Of a DNA stretch of 55,430 nt, positions 41,170-50,600 are shown piece by piece. Origin of the DNA: UBA6814 sp040753075. Its GTDB lineage: Bacteria; Desulfobacterota; Desulfovibrionia; Desulfovibrionales; Desulfovibrionaceae. The notes below the pieces were generated by a model. It was given only the letters and a program-made list of their open reading frames with translations, ran no database searches and had not been told where the DNA came from. The position numbers were made by a program, and so were the translations under genes. The stretch spans positions 1 through 55,430 of the forward strand of contig JBFMHA010000018.1 of the NCBI GenBank assembly GCA_040753075.1, in the 5' to 3' direction. The stretch's first letter is position 1, and every line of letters starts with the position of its first letter.

Positions 41170-42816
41170 ATGCCGGACCACAAAATAACCTCGCACGCGC
41201 GCAACTTCCTGAGCGCTCTCTGGGACATTTTCCGGAAAAGCCCGCTTCTTTTCCTGGCCATGCTGCTGTTCGCCCAGACCATGCCGGCGCTCGGCGAGCG
41301 CTCCCTGTGGTTCTCCGACGAGGTGCGTTACGCCGCGGCCTTCAAGAATGTTTTGAACGGGCATTGGCTCGTTCTGCATCTCAATGATGCGATGTACCCA
41401 GACAAGCCTCCTGTATATTTCTGGTTGCTATGGATCATATCCCTGTTCACAGGAGGAGCGTTGCCCGAGACATTCTTTGCCGGAGCGATGATATCAGCCA
41501 TGCTGTATCTGCATGCTGTCTGCAGATTGGCGCGGTGCGCCGCGGAAGCCAGTGCAGATTCGGTCCTTCTCTCCGGATTCATCCTGCTCTCCACTTTCTA
41601 TTTTGCGGGGCTGGCGCAGTATTCTCGCATGGATCTCCTGTTCGCGGCTTTGATACTTGAATCGCAAACCTGTTTTTATCTCGGGACCCGCGAGGACAAC
41701 CCCAACGCCCAGGTAATTGTTGGCTTCTTGCTCTCCGCCCTGGCCACTCTCACCAAGGGGCCGCTGGGGCTGGCATTCCCTGCGCTTGCCATTGGTCTTT
41801 TCCTCGCCTGGCGGGGCCGGCTGCGGCGAATGCTCGGCCTGGATTTCCACGCTGGCGGGCTGCTGCTCTTGTCCATCCTCGGGGCTTGGGCCCTGGGGGC
41901 CTATCTGACCGAAGGGCCGGCATACCTCGACAATATTTTCGACAAGCAAATATACCAGCGGGCGTTGCGCTCTTGGCACCACGATCAACCTTGGTGGCAC
42001 TACTTCGCAACCCTGCCTCTAGTCTGGCTGCCCTACACCCTGTTGCTCGCTTTTGCGCCGTGGAAGCGTATCCTGCGCATCCAATACCTCAATGAGATGC
42101 GGTCCATTCGGCAGGCGCCGAACGGCAAGGCTTTCTTGTGGGTTGCCCTCGTTTCGCAGTTCGCACTGCTCTCTTCAATCCAGACCAAAATAGTCATATA
42201 TGCCCTGCCGCTGTTCGCCCCGGCGGCGATCCTCGCCGCGCTCGCCCTGGGCAGCTTGCCTCCGGCCTCCTCCCGCCGCTTTTTCGGCATCGCGGCAGGA
42301 GTCATGATCATACCGGCCTTGGCCGTGCCGGCGTTCGCGGTCTTCTCGCCGTGGCCTGTCCCGATCAGGGGCGCATGGCTCGTCTCTGCTTGTCTCGCTC
42401 TCACCGCCATGACCGCCTGGCTCCTGCGCGGAGAGGGGCCGCGCATTGTGGTGCTGGCCTTGGCCTTAGGCGTCACCTTGACCCTGTTGCCCCTGGGCCG
42501 GCTCACCCTCCCGTCCCTCGATGCGGTGATGAGCCCCAAGGCCCAGGCCTTGGCCATGAAAGATTACGTGACGCGCGGCTACGCGCCGGCGGCCTTCGAT
42601 ATCTACGCGGGAATCTACGAGTACTACGCAGGGTCTGCCTACATGGAGTCAGACGACGAGAAAAAGCTGGAACAGTTCCTTGCCTCGAACAGCAAGGCCG
42701 TCGTGGCTTTCAAGAAGAAAATTTTTGTCAAGATGCAAGACCGGCTTCCACGCATGCGCGTGGTCCACGAACAGTGGATTGTCGATCAGCCCTATGTCCT
42801 GGCCATCAAGGACTAG
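41170..42816 (+). CDS. ArnT/PMT-type glycosyltransferase (GT-C fold)
   Basis: 548 aa; ATG at 41170, no strong ribosome site. About twelve membrane helices. The first periplasmic loop has SLWFSDEVRYA and MYPDKPPVYFWL, the Asp-Glu and lysine-proline motifs of ArnT/PMT-type transferases. These enzymes move a sugar from an undecaprenyl carrier to lipid A or to proteins. It is encoded 56 bases upstream of the CusR-like regulator and probably shares its operon. GC is lower than in flanking genes, suggesting an acquired segment. Confidence 0.82.
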   Translation: MPDHKITSHARNFLSALWDIFRKSPLLFLAMLLFAQTMPALGERSLWFSDEVRYAAAFKNVLNGHWLVLHLNDAMYPDKPPVYFWLLWIISLFTGGALPETFFAGAMISAMLYLHAVCRLARCAAEASADSVLLSGFILLSTFYFAGLAQYSRMDLLFAALILESQTCFYLGTREDNPNAQVIVGFLLSALATLTKGPLGLAFPALAIGLFLAWRGRLRRMLGLDFHAGGLLLLSILGAWALGAYLTEGPAYLDNIFDKQIYQRALRSWHHDQPWWHYFATLPLVWLPYTLLLAFAPWKRILRIQYLNEMRSIRQAPNGKAFLWVALVSQFALLSSIQTKIVIYALPLFAPAAILAALALGSLPPASSRRFFGIAAGVMIIPALAVPAFAVFSPWPVPIRGAWLVSACLALTAMTAWLLRGEGPRIVVLALALGVTLTLLPLGRLTLPSLDAVMSPKAQALAMKDYVTRGYAPAAFDIYAGIYEYYAGSAYMESDDEKKLEQFLASNSKAVVAFKKKIFVKMQDRLPRMRVVHEQWIVDQPYVLAIKD

Positions 42817-42872
42817 AGGCCGAGCGGATCACCTTGCGGGAATCCGGATCGACGCGGCCGGGGAGGATTGCA

Positions 42873-43556
42873 ATGCGCGTTCTGCTGGTCGAGGATGAAG
42901 TGAAAGTTGCCCGAGCCTTGAAGGAGGGGCTTGATCGCGAAGGATTTGCCGTGACTCTCGCCCATTCCGGGGAGGAAGGCTTCTTCCTGGTCCAAGCGGA
43001 GGAATTTGACTTGGCAATCCTGGACCTCATGCTGCCGGACAGGGATGGGATCGAGGTGCTGCGGACACTGCGCAGGCGTGGGGTTCAGATCCCGGTTCTC
43101 ATCCTTACCGCCCGGGATGGCGTCGGTGATCGAGTAGCCGGCCTGGACAGCGGGGCGGACGACTACCTGACCAAACCCTTCGCCTTTTCCGAGTTGTTGG
43201 CCCGCATTCGCGCCTTGCTGCGCCGAGGACGGCCCGAACTGGCCCAACGTCTCCAGGTGGGCGACCTGGACCTGGATATCCTGTCCCGACAGGTCAGCCG
43301 CGGCGGGCGGCCCATCGATCTGACCGCGCGGGAGTTTGATCTTCTGGCATATCTTATGCGGCACCAGGGCCGGGTCGTCTCCCGCGAGATGCTCGCGCGC
43401 GATGTCTGGAAGGAAACCGCCAGGGCCACCCCCCTGGACAATGTCATCGACGTGCACATGGCCCGGTTGCGTCGCAAGGTGGACCATGATGTCTCCAAAA
43501 AACTGATCCATACCATCAGAGGCATAGGGTTCATCCTCAAGGAAGGGCGGCCGTGA
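42873..43556 (+). CDS. OmpR-family response regulator (CusR/CopR-like)
   Basis: 227 aa; ATG at 42873 after GGGGAGGA. Receiver with Asp51 (LAILDLMLPDRDG), Thr in LILTARD and Lys in LTKPFAF, then a winged-helix output domain (LTAREFDLLAYLMRHQG, IDVHMARLRRKVD, IRGIGFIL). Overlaps the kinase gene as GTGA. The CusR/CopR-like group controls metal efflux and envelope genes; ArnT just upstream suggests envelope modification here. Confidence 0.92.
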   Translation: MRVLLVEDEVKVARALKEGLDREGFAVTLAHSGEEGFFLVQAEEFDLAILDLMLPDRDGIEVLRTLRRRGVQIPVLILTARDGVGDRVAGLDSGADDYLTKPFAFSELLARIRALLRRGRPELAQRLQVGDLDLDILSRQVSRGGRPIDLTAREFDLLAYLMRHQGRVVSREMLARDVWKETARATPLDNVIDVHMARLRRKVDHDVSKKLIHTIRGIGFILKEGRP

Positions 43557-44965
43557 AGCTTTGCCTGTCCATCCGGAGCATCCGGGTCCGGGTGGCCCTG
43601 TGGTTTTCCGCCACCCTTGCCCTGGTCCTTTTGGTCTATGCGGGTCTGACCTGGGTTTTTCTCCGCCATACGTTAATGAACGAGTTGGATGAACGCCTGA
43701 CTTTGGACCTTGGCTCCATCCAGGAGATTTTAACCCATCCAGGCCTTGGAGACGGCGAATGCGCCGAGGCTGTCCGCGACCTGGCAGGCCGCGAGGACGA
43801 TCTCTGGGTGGAGGTCCGGTTGTCCGGCGGCGGACTGCTCTGCGAGTACTCCCCCCCCGGGCAGGACAGTTTCAAAAGGTACGACGCCATGTACGGCCCG
43901 CGCGAGGAGGGCTACAGGAGCCTGGAGTGGCCGCACGCCATGTCCTTGCGCGTCCTCCGGGCAAGGCGGAGCCTGCATGACGGGCGCACGGCGTATTTCC
44001 AGGTTGGCCGCTCGGAACGGCAGGTGCGCCATGAACAGCAGACCTTCTTCCTGGCCCACGGCATAGGCCTGCCCCTGGCCATCATCATTGCCGGCTTCGG
44101 CGGGTATTCGGTGGCCCGCCGGGTGCTGACTCCCGTGGAGCGCATGGCCCGGCAAGCCAAGACCATCAGTGCGGAACGCCTTGGCGATCGCTTGCCGGTG
44201 GACAATCCCGACGACGAGCTCGGCCATCTTGCCACGGCCTTCAATGCGACGTTTTCTCGGCTGGAGGGCTCGTTCGATCAACTCAACCGGTTCACGGCCG
44301 ACGCCTCCCATGAGTTGCGCACCCCCCTGACCGCCATCCGGAGCGTCGGCGAGGTGGGGCTGCAAGGCAGCCATTCCCGGAGGGAATTGCGGGACATTAT
44401 CGGCAGCATGCTGGAGGAGGCCGACCGGATGACCGGAATGGTGGATGGGCTTCTCTCCTTTTCGCGGGCCGAAAGCGGAGCTGCAGGACTGGACAGGGGG
44501 CCTGTGGATATTTCGGCCCTGGCCGGAGAGGTGGCCGACTGTCTCGGCGTTCTCGCCGAAGAAAAGGAGCAGACCCTGAAGGCAGAGGCCCCGGCTCCGG
44601 TGGTGGCCGTAGCGGATCGCCTCGTCCTCCGCCAGGCTCTCATGAACATCCTGGACAACGCCATCAAGTACACCCCGGCGGGAGGGAACATCAGCGTCAG
44701 GGTCGCCCGGCAAGATGCCTGGGCCGAGGTGGTCATCGAGGACACCGGCCCTGGAATATCCCCGGAACACCATGACCGCATTTTCGAGCGTTTTTCCCGC
44801 ATTGACAGGGGACGGGCCAGAATGCACGGCGGCTGCGGACTCGGCCTTTCCATTGCGAAAAGGGCGGTGGAAATCCATGGCGGCGCAATCGAACTGGCCA
44901 GCGCTCCGGGCCAGGGAAGTCGCTTCCGGATACTGATTCCTCGCCAACCCCCGTCCTTATCCTGA
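43553..44965 (+). CDS. Heavy-metal-type sensor histidine kinase (CusS-like)
   Basis: 470 aa from a GTG overlapping the regulator stop. Membrane helices at about 15-38 and 165-188 bracket a periplasmic domain of about 125 residues. HAMP (VARRVLTPVERMARQAKTI), His253 (DASHELRTPLTAIRSVGEV) and HATPase (LDNAIKYTPAGG, GCGLGLSIAKRAVE) are intact. The core is CusS-like. The periplasmic part has few conserved metal ligands visible, so the inducing signal is not certain. Confidence 0.92.
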   Translation: MKLCLSIRSIRVRVALWFSATLALVLLVYAGLTWVFLRHTLMNELDERLTLDLGSIQEILTHPGLGDGECAEAVRDLAGREDDLWVEVRLSGGGLLCEYSPPGQDSFKRYDAMYGPREEGYRSLEWPHAMSLRVLRARRSLHDGRTAYFQVGRSERQVRHEQQTFFLAHGIGLPLAIIIAGFGGYSVARRVLTPVERMARQAKTISAERLGDRLPVDNPDDELGHLATAFNATFSRLEGSFDQLNRFTADASHELRTPLTAIRSVGEVGLQGSHSRRELRDIIGSMLEEADRMTGMVDGLLSFSRAESGAAGLDRGPVDISALAGEVADCLGVLAEEKEQTLKAEAPAPVVAVADRLVLRQALMNILDNAIKYTPAGGNISVRVARQDAWAEVVIEDTGPGISPEHHDRIFERFSRIDRGRARMHGGCGLGLSIAKRAVEIHGGAIELASAPGQGSRFRILIPRQPPSLS

Positions 44966-45269
44966 CGCTGGCGTAAGAAAATCTTCAGTCGATCGCGGGC
45001 GCGTCCCGGTATATCATCTCATTCCAACCAAGTTGGGATGACTTGGAGTTGCTTTGTCCGGGGAGCCTGTCGCGCACCGGCGCGCCTGGGTTGCTCGACA
45101 ATGCCAACAGTCCTCTGGCCGCGACGGTGTCTCCAGGAGCTGAAGTGAAATGCCAGGACGCTTCTGGAGGCGCAACCCTCTGGCCGGAATGCGACAGTCA
45201 GGGGGCTCCAGGCGGCATTCGGCGGTTTGGCTGCAAGCGGTTTCCTGCACTCATGATCGAGGCGTCGTC
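44966..45269. other. Non-coding gap before the radical SAM gene
   Basis: No credible gene. It starts with GC-rich sequence typical of the kinase and includes an open frame of 40 codons continuous with the radical SAM gene, which lacks a ribosome site. Small frames there could encode a precursor peptide, but none shows leader/core features. Confidence 0.5.
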
Positions 45270-46193
45270 ATGGCTAAATATTTTATGCCCGGCCAAGGCT
45301 CCACATATATAGGCAACTTGTATACATGGCTGCGCACCGGGAAGCGTTTTAGGCCCAGCTTCCCGAGAGCAATCCAGCTTCAGACTCAATCCACGTGCAA
45401 TGCAAGATGCATATTCTGCCCGCACTGCCAGTACCCCTCAGATATCATCCACGGCAAGATGGATATATGGTTGTTCAGAAAAATTGTTGATGAGTGCGCC
45501 AAGCACTATGTATCCAGAATAAGCCCATATTTGACCAATGAGCCTTTAATGGATAAGCGCATTTCGGATATGATATCATATATTACGCACAAGAAAAAAA
45601 TATGTACAAGAACAAAAATTAATACCAACGGCAGCTTGCTTGCTGCGGAAATGAGCCATGCCCTGCTTGATGCGGGGCTGGATCAACTATGGATTAGCGT
45701 TAATGGCTACACTCCGGAATCATATAACAAGGCAATGCAGCTGGATATAAGCACTGTACTGAATAACATTGACCATTTTTTATTCTTAAAAGAGAAGTTA
45801 AAGAAAAAGTGCAAAGTAGTTATTACAACAATCAATACTAGTATTGTAGCAAGCGAGCTGGATTATGCCAAAGCATACTGGAGCAAGCGAGACGTTAAGT
45901 TTAACATACACAGCCTTGACAACAGGGCAGGAGGAAACATCGAAAACCTTTTGCCAGAAAATATTCGGCCCATTCCTAAGCGTAACTGTGATTTATTTTT
46001 GAAACAGGCATACATTGTGGAAAACGGCGATATGATCTTGTGCTGTCATGACTGGAGGCAAAGTGTTAAGATCGGCAATGTTGCAGAGACATCAATATAT
46101 GATGTATGGAACTCGCAACGATTCAAGGAATTGATATGGGAGTATTACGAAGGCAGATACGAGAATTTGAAAATTTGCGAGACTTGTGCATGA
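45270..46193 (+). CDS. Radical SAM protein with SPASM-type C-terminus
   Basis: 307 aa; ATG at 45270 after GATCGAGG. The SAM cluster motif CxxxCxxC is Cys43, Cys47, Cys50 (TCNARCIFC). The C-terminal block (VENGDMILCCHDWRQS, GNVAETSIYDVW, then KICETCA) is SPASM-like and binds further Fe-S clusters. Enzymes of this layout modify peptides, sugars or lipids. It is AT-rich compared with the kinase genes upstream and lies behind a 300-bp gap. Substrate unknown. Confidence 0.82.
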   Translation: MAKYFMPGQGSTYIGNLYTWLRTGKRFRPSFPRAIQLQTQSTCNARCIFCPHCQYPSDIIHGKMDIWLFRKIVDECAKHYVSRISPYLTNEPLMDKRISDMISYITHKKKICTRTKINTNGSLLAAEMSHALLDAGLDQLWISVNGYTPESYNKAMQLDISTVLNNIDHFLFLKEKLKKKCKVVITTINTSIVASELDYAKAYWSKRDVKFNIHSLDNRAGGNIENLLPENIRPIPKRNCDLFLKQAYIVENGDMILCCHDWRQSVKIGNVAETSIYDVWNSQRFKELIWEYYEGRYENLKICETCA

Positions 46194-46318
46194 GCGCTTG
46201 AATTTTTCAATTTCCCGAGTCATGAGCACATTGCTGTGGCAAGCGTATGAAATGTTCGAAAATTATATTTGATCTTGTGGCTGTTCTTGTTCATAAATAT
46301 ACGGCCAGGAGTGCTTAC

Positions 46319-46636
46319 ATGAAATGCCCCAAATGTAATGCCGTTTTGTTGATCGCGGAAAGGCATGGCGTTGAAATCGATTATTGCCCTGATTGTCGCG
46401 GACTCTGGCTTGACCGAGGGGAGCTGGACAAGATTCTGGATAGATCTGCCCCATTCCGACAAGATGCCGCGCCATCCGCGCCCCAGCCGCACCCCGAAGG
46501 AGCAGGGCATCATCATCCTAAAAGGATATCTCATGAAAATCATCATGATAGCCATAACCATACTTTCGAGAGTCACGGCAGCGAACACCATCGTCGGAAA
46601 AAGAAGATCTCTTTGTTAGACCTGCTCGACTTTTAA
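46319..46636 (+). CDS. zf-TFIIB zinc-ribbon protein with His-rich tail
   Basis: 105 aa; ATG at 46319. Two CxxC pairs (Cys3/Cys6 in MKCPKCN and Cys23/Cys26 in YCPDCRGLWLDRGELDKI) define the zf-TFIIB domain. Residues 62-92 hold many histidines (HHHPKRISHENHHDSHNH). Small zf-TFIIB proteins are common in bacteria and of unknown role; the His tail suggests metal binding. It lies 41 bases before the cytochrome gene. Confidence 0.8.
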   Translation: MKCPKCNAVLLIAERHGVEIDYCPDCRGLWLDRGELDKILDRSAPFRQDAAPSAPQPHPEGAGHHHPKRISHENHHDSHNHTFESHGSEHHRRKKKISLLDLLDF

Positions 46637-46676
46637 TGGGATTTCGCAGCGCCGGCATGCTCTGGGGGATAGCTTG

Positions 46677-47132
46677 ATGCAAAGATGGAACATCCCACGG
46701 AAGTATTCCATTACGCTCGTCGCAATTGTCGCAATCTTCATGATTGTGGCGACAGTCAATATAACCTACTGTGAAAACAGTGCCCGCAAGGTTTCCCGGA
46801 AAGTCTACACCGAAGGATGCGGAGGATGCCACATGCCGTATCCTCCCCAGTTGCTCCCGGCGAGATCCTGGGAACGCATCCTTGACGGGCTCGCTGACCA
46901 TTTTGGGACGCCTGTGGAGCTTACAGCTTCTCAACGCGATGACATCAGGAAGCACCTCGTGGCTGGAGCGGGAACGGGTAAGATGAAAAAGGAAAACTCC
47001 CTCCGCATCACGGAGACGGGTTGGTTCAAATATGAGCACAATGAACTGAGAAACCGCAACTCTTCGCCAAACATGGCTGACTGCCAGTCCTGCCACCCCG
47101 ATGCCATTAAAGGCAAGTTTGAAGACGATTGA
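46677..47132 (+). CDS. Diheme cytochrome c (DHC type)
   Basis: 151 aa; ATG at 46677 chosen over an in-frame TTG at 46674. An N-terminal membrane helix (ITLVAIVAIFMIVATVNI) acts as signal or anchor. Heme motifs are CGGCH (48-52) and CQSCH (136-140), with HMPYP after the first, as in the DHC family. A periplasmic electron carrier; the redox partner is unknown. It ends before a GGCCCCG hairpin. Confidence 0.88.
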   Translation: MQRWNIPRKYSITLVAIVAIFMIVATVNITYCENSARKVSRKVYTEGCGGCHMPYPPQLLPARSWERILDGLADHFGTPVELTASQRDDIRKHLVAGAGTGKMKKENSLRITETGWFKYEHNELRNRNSSPNMADCQSCHPDAIKGKFEDD

Positions 47133-47182
47133 TATTACTGGGAGCATAAAGTTGTTCATTATGCTCACGCGGCTTCGCCGCT

Positions 47183-47203
47183 GGCCCCGTTGTTGGCGGG
47201 GCC
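47183..47203 (+). terminator. Hairpin after the diheme cytochrome gene
   Basis: GGCCCCG-TTGTTGG-CGGGGCC, then GTCCTTAT. T-run weak, position suitable for a terminator. Confidence 0.5.
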
Positions 47204-47208
47204 GTCCT

Positions 47209-47256
47209 TATAACTCGGAGCACGAAAATGTTAACCATTTTCTGCTCCGAGTTATA
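47209..47256. repeat. Long near-perfect hairpin, about 21-bp arms
   Basis: Left arm 47209-47230 and right arm 47236-47256 pair with one bulged base around a TTAAC loop. It is too long for a simple terminator and sits between convergent genes. Probably an element end, a processing site or a strong bidirectional stop. Confidence 0.7.
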
Positions 47257-47295
47257 TCCATGAATCCGGTCCAATGACTTGCCTAGCAGTCCGCT

Positions 47296-48804
47296 TTATT
47301 CCCCGGAGCCCTCTCCCCCGCCGCCGCGGGGCTTGCGCCGGCGGCGGCGCGTGGCCGAGGGCCGGGGTCCGGCCTCCGGGCCCGGCTGTTGCGGGGCCGC
47401 GCCTTCGGCCGGCGCGGAGGCCTGGTGCTGGGAGGCGTGGTAGGCGTCGTCCAGGAGCATGGCCAAGAGCTCCCGGCCCTCGTCGCTCCCGGCCAGCTCC
47501 CCGGCCAGGGGCACGAAGCGCTGCATGCGTTCGGCCTGGAGCTTGTCCCGCCCGCGCCGGGCCGCCTCCAGGATGACCTGGGCCCGCTGCCCGGCCACCC
47601 GGGCCACGTCCTGGTCCGTGGGCGCGGGACGCTTCTCCAGGTCGATCTGGTAGAAGCGGCCGATGCGCTGGATCTTCAACTCCTCCATGAGGTCCACCAG
47701 GGTGATCACGGTGCCCCCGGCCCCGGCCCGGCCGGTGCGGCCGGCGCGGTGGATGTAGGACTCGGAGTCCTCGGGCGGCTCGTAGAGGAACACGTGGGAC
47801 AGGTCGGACACGTCGATGCCCCGGGCGGCCACGTCGGTGGCCACCAGGAAGCGCAGGGTCTTGCTGCGGGTTCCCTCCAGCACCTGTTCGCGCCGGGCCT
47901 GGGTCAGGTCGCCGGACAGCTCGTCCGCGTCGTAGCCGAAGCGCTGCAGCACCGCGGTCACGTAGTGGGTGCGGGCCTTGGTGTTGCAGAAGATGAAGGC
48001 CGAGGAGGGGTTCTCCATCTCGATGAGCCGCACCAGGGCGCGGTCCTTGTCCATGCCCGACACCACGCAGTAGGCGTGGGTGATCTCGGCCACGTGCACC
48101 TTGCCCCGGGACAGGGAGAGGATCTGCGGCTCGCGCAGGAACTCCCCGGCCAGGCGCATGACGTAGGGCGGATAGGTGGCCGAGGTCATGAGGGTCAGGA
48201 TCGGGTGTTTGGGCAGGTGGCGCTGCACCGCCTTCATGTCCGGGTAGAAGCCGATGGAGAGCATGCGGTCGGCCTCGTCCAGCACCAGCACGCGCAGGGA
48301 CTCCAGGGACAGGGTGCGGCGGATGAGGTGGTCCAGCACCCGGCCCGGGGTGCCCACCACCAGGTGCGCGCCCGCGGCGAAGGCGTCGAGCTGCTCCCGG
48401 AAGCTGGCCCCGCCCACCACGGCCACGGCCTTGAGCCCGGTGTCGCCGAACAGGGTGGTCGCCTCGCGGGCCACCTGCTGCGCCAGCTCCCGGGTGGGCA
48501 CCAGGACCAGGGCCTGGGTGGCGCGCTCGTAGGGGTCCAGGTGCTCGAGCAGGGGGAGCACGAAGGACCCGGTCTTGCCCGATCCGGTGCGGGACTGGAC
48601 CATGATCTCGCGGCCGGCCAGGAGGTAGGGCAGGGCGCGGGCCTGCACCGGCATGAGCTTGTCCCAGCCGGCCCGGGCGCAGGCGTCCTGGAGGCTCCGG
48701 GGCAGGTCGTCCAGGGAAATTTCGGGCAGCGCGTCCGCGGGCTCGGTCACGGTCAGGGACGCCGGGTCGTTCCCGGCGGGGGGCGTCTTGTCTTCGTCGG
48801 TCAT
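47296..48804 (-). CDS. DEAD-box RNA helicase
   Basis: 502 aa; ATG at 48804. Q motif PVQARALP, motif I SRTGSGKT, Ia PTRELAQQ, II VLDEADRM, III SAT, IV/V FIFCNTKA and VATDVAARGID, VI HRAGRTGRAG are all present. The C-terminal 50 residues are basic and glycine/arginine-rich, usual for RhlE-type helicases. It unwinds RNA in ribosome assembly or decay; which one cannot be read. The frame is open to 48873 but the start fits the family length. Confidence 0.93.
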   Translation of the reverse strand: MTDEDKTPPAGNDPASLTVTEPADALPEISLDDLPRSLQDACARAGWDKLMPVQARALPYLLAGREIMVQSRTGSGKTGSFVLPLLEHLDPYERATQALVLVPTRELAQQVAREATTLFGDTGLKAVAVVGGASFREQLDAFAAGAHLVVGTPGRVLDHLIRRTLSLESLRVLVLDEADRMLSIGFYPDMKAVQRHLPKHPILTLMTSATYPPYVMRLAGEFLREPQILSLSRGKVHVAEITHAYCVVSGMDKDRALVRLIEMENPSSAFIFCNTKARTHYVTAVLQRFGYDADELSGDLTQARREQVLEGTRSKTLRFLVATDVAARGIDVSDLSHVFLYEPPEDSESYIHRAGRTGRAGAGGTVITLVDLMEELKIQRIGRFYQIDLEKRPAPTDQDVARVAGQRAQVILEAARRGRDKLQAERMQRFVPLAGELAGSDEGRELLAMLLDDAYHASQHQASAPAEGAAPQQPGPEAGPRPSATRRRRRKPRGGGGEGSGE

Positions 48805-48973
48805 GGGATTCCTCGGCAAAAGGTGCTGCCGCAAGCCGCGGCGTCCGCCAGCATAGCCGAGATCGCCGGACATGGCAAAGGGCGCGCCCGGCCGGGCGCA
48901 GCCCCCCCCGGCAGTCGCCCCCGTCCGCTCCGGGCGGGTCGGACGGGGGCGCGGCGGGTCGGAGCGGGCGGGC

Positions 48974-49681
48974 CTACTTGAGCAGGCCGGCCTGGTCGGG
49001 ATGGGCTCCCATCCACTCGATGGCTCCGCTGCCCAGGTCGTAGACCGCGCCCACGACCTTGAGCTTGCCCGCGGACACCAGGCGGCGGATCTCCTCGCTG
49101 CGCGTGAACGCGTCGGCGATGGACTGCCACACGTTCTCCTGCACGGCCTTCTCCACCAGTTCGCCCTGGGGCAGGCCGGCGGCCTTGGTCTTGGCCCGCG
49201 CCACGGCCGGCGCGATGTTGTCCACCAGCTGCGGGATGGAGCCGCCCACCTTGGCGTCGGTGGCCACCGCGGTCACCGCGCCGCACTGGGTGTGGCCCAG
49301 GACCACGAGCAGCGGGGCGCCCAGGTGGCCCACGCCGTACTCGATGGAGCCGACCTCGTCCACGTCGGACACGTTGCCGGCCACCCGGATCACGAACACG
49401 TCGCCCACGCCCTGGTCAAAGAGCAGCTCCACCGGCTCGCGGGAGTCGGAGCAGGCCAGGACCGTGGCGAAGGGTTTCTGCCCCTTGGCCGCGGTTTCCT
49501 GGAGCCGCTGCAGGGTCAGGTTGGGGTGGGCGGCCTTGCCCGCCACGAAGCGGGCGTTGCCCTGCTTGAGCATGTCCAGGGCCTGGTCGGGGCTCACGCC
49601 CGGTCCCCCGGAGCCGGCCAGGGCCGGGACGGCGAAGCACAGCACGACGAGAAGAGCGGAAAGGATGCGACTGCAGGACAT
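48974..49681 (-). CDS. Periplasmic beta-carbonic anhydrase
   Basis: 235 aa. A signal peptide (residues 1-22, ending ALAG). Zinc and catalytic residues: Cys77 and Asp79-x-Arg81 (LACSDSREP), His130 and Cys133 (LGHTQCGAV). Interconverts CO2 and bicarbonate; export makes it a periplasmic form. RBS AGGTTCCC near 49690 is weak. Alone on its transcript. Confidence 0.9.
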   Translation of the reverse strand: MSCSRILSALLVVLCFAVPALAGSGGPGVSPDQALDMLKQGNARFVAGKAAHPNLTLQRLQETAAKGQKPFATVLACSDSREPVELLFDQGVGDVFVIRVAGNVSDVDEVGSIEYGVGHLGAPLLVVLGHTQCGAVTAVATDAKVGGSIPQLVDNIAPAVARAKTKAAGLPQGELVEKAVQENVWQSIADAFTRSEEIRRLVSAGKLKVVGAVYDLGSGAIEWMGAHPDQAGLLK

Positions 49682-49926
49682 GGGAACCTCCAAAGCGAGT
49701 AGAGGCCGCCCGAGAACACGGCCGGTTCGTTCCGCACCCCGTCGGCGGAACCGGGGCGGATGCGCACCGGAACCGCCGCGCGGCGGCTCACCTCTTCTCG
49801 GAGAAAACCCCACCACGCCTGCAGGAAAAAGGGCGTCCGCCGGGGACGCCACGACACGGGGGCATGGCATATCGGCCGGCGGATGTCAAAGCCGGATCGC
49901 GGGGTTCGCCGCGCCGGACGGGCGGG

Positions 49927-50379
49927 CTACTGCACCGGGGGCTCCGGCGCTTCGGCGGCGGGCGCGTCCCCGGCCTGCTCGGCCTTGGCCCGCTCCAGGT
50001 CGGCGCTCATGGCCGCGCGCACGGCCGCGGTGTAGGCCTCCAGATCCTTGGGCCGCATGGCCGCGAAGATGGCTTCGGCGTCGGGAATGCGGGAGAAGGG
50101 CGTGGACAGGGTGCAGAGCAGGAACACCCCGGTGGCCTTGCCGCCCTCGATGACGGCGGCCAGGATGTTGAAATTCTTGAGGTTCTGGCTGAACGTGCGG
50201 GTCATGCCCGCGGCGTTCACGAGGTTCTGCTTGGTCTGGAAGATGTAGACCACCCGCAGGGAGGGGGTGTCCACGGGTCGGTTCTCGAAGCCCAAGTCCA
50301 CCTTGATCCCCTGCTTCCCTGCGGCCTCGATGAGCCCGAAGAGGTCCTCGGCCATGAGCCGGGCGTACGAATCGTCCAT
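49927..50379 (-). CDS. Unrecognised small protein
   Basis: 150 aa; ATG at 50379 with GTGAGGAC upstream. The middle is a mixed alpha/beta segment (SLRVVYIFQTKQNLVNAAG, LAAVIEGGKATGVFLLCTL) and the C-terminus is a charged, Ala/Pro-rich helix. No signal peptide. No family recognised. Stands between the carbonic anhydrase and a BvgS-type kinase. Confidence 0.6.
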   Translation of the reverse strand: MDDSYARLMAEDLFGLIEAAGKQGIKVDLGFENRPVDTPSLRVVYIFQTKQNLVNAAGMTRTFSQNLKNFNILAAVIEGGKATGVFLLCTLSTPFSRIPDAEAIFAAMRPKDLEAYTAAVRAAMSADLERAKAEQAGDAPAAEAPEPPVQ

Positions 50380-50600
50380 GTCGTCCTCACATCGCTGGAA
50401 TGTGCGCCGCACATGGCATATCGCGGCACGGGCGTCAACGGCGGGGAGCCGGCCCCGTCCTTCCCTTCGTCCGCGGCGCGCCGCCCCCTCCCCGCCCTGG
50501 CGAAGCCTTCCTGCCCGGTCCGGAAAAGCTTGCCCCCGGGAGTGAAAATGCGCTAGGTTCCGTTATACCCCAAGCCTCTTGACGCAACACGGGAGGGGCC

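Noticed and set aside
40796..41188. 130-codon plus-strand frame upstream of ArnT
   Set aside because: No homology or ribosome site; the opposite strand holds the transposase remnant.
45043..45312. Possible precursor peptide before the radical SAM gene
   Set aside because: Starts with TTG, no leader/core pattern, runs into the radical SAM gene out of frame.
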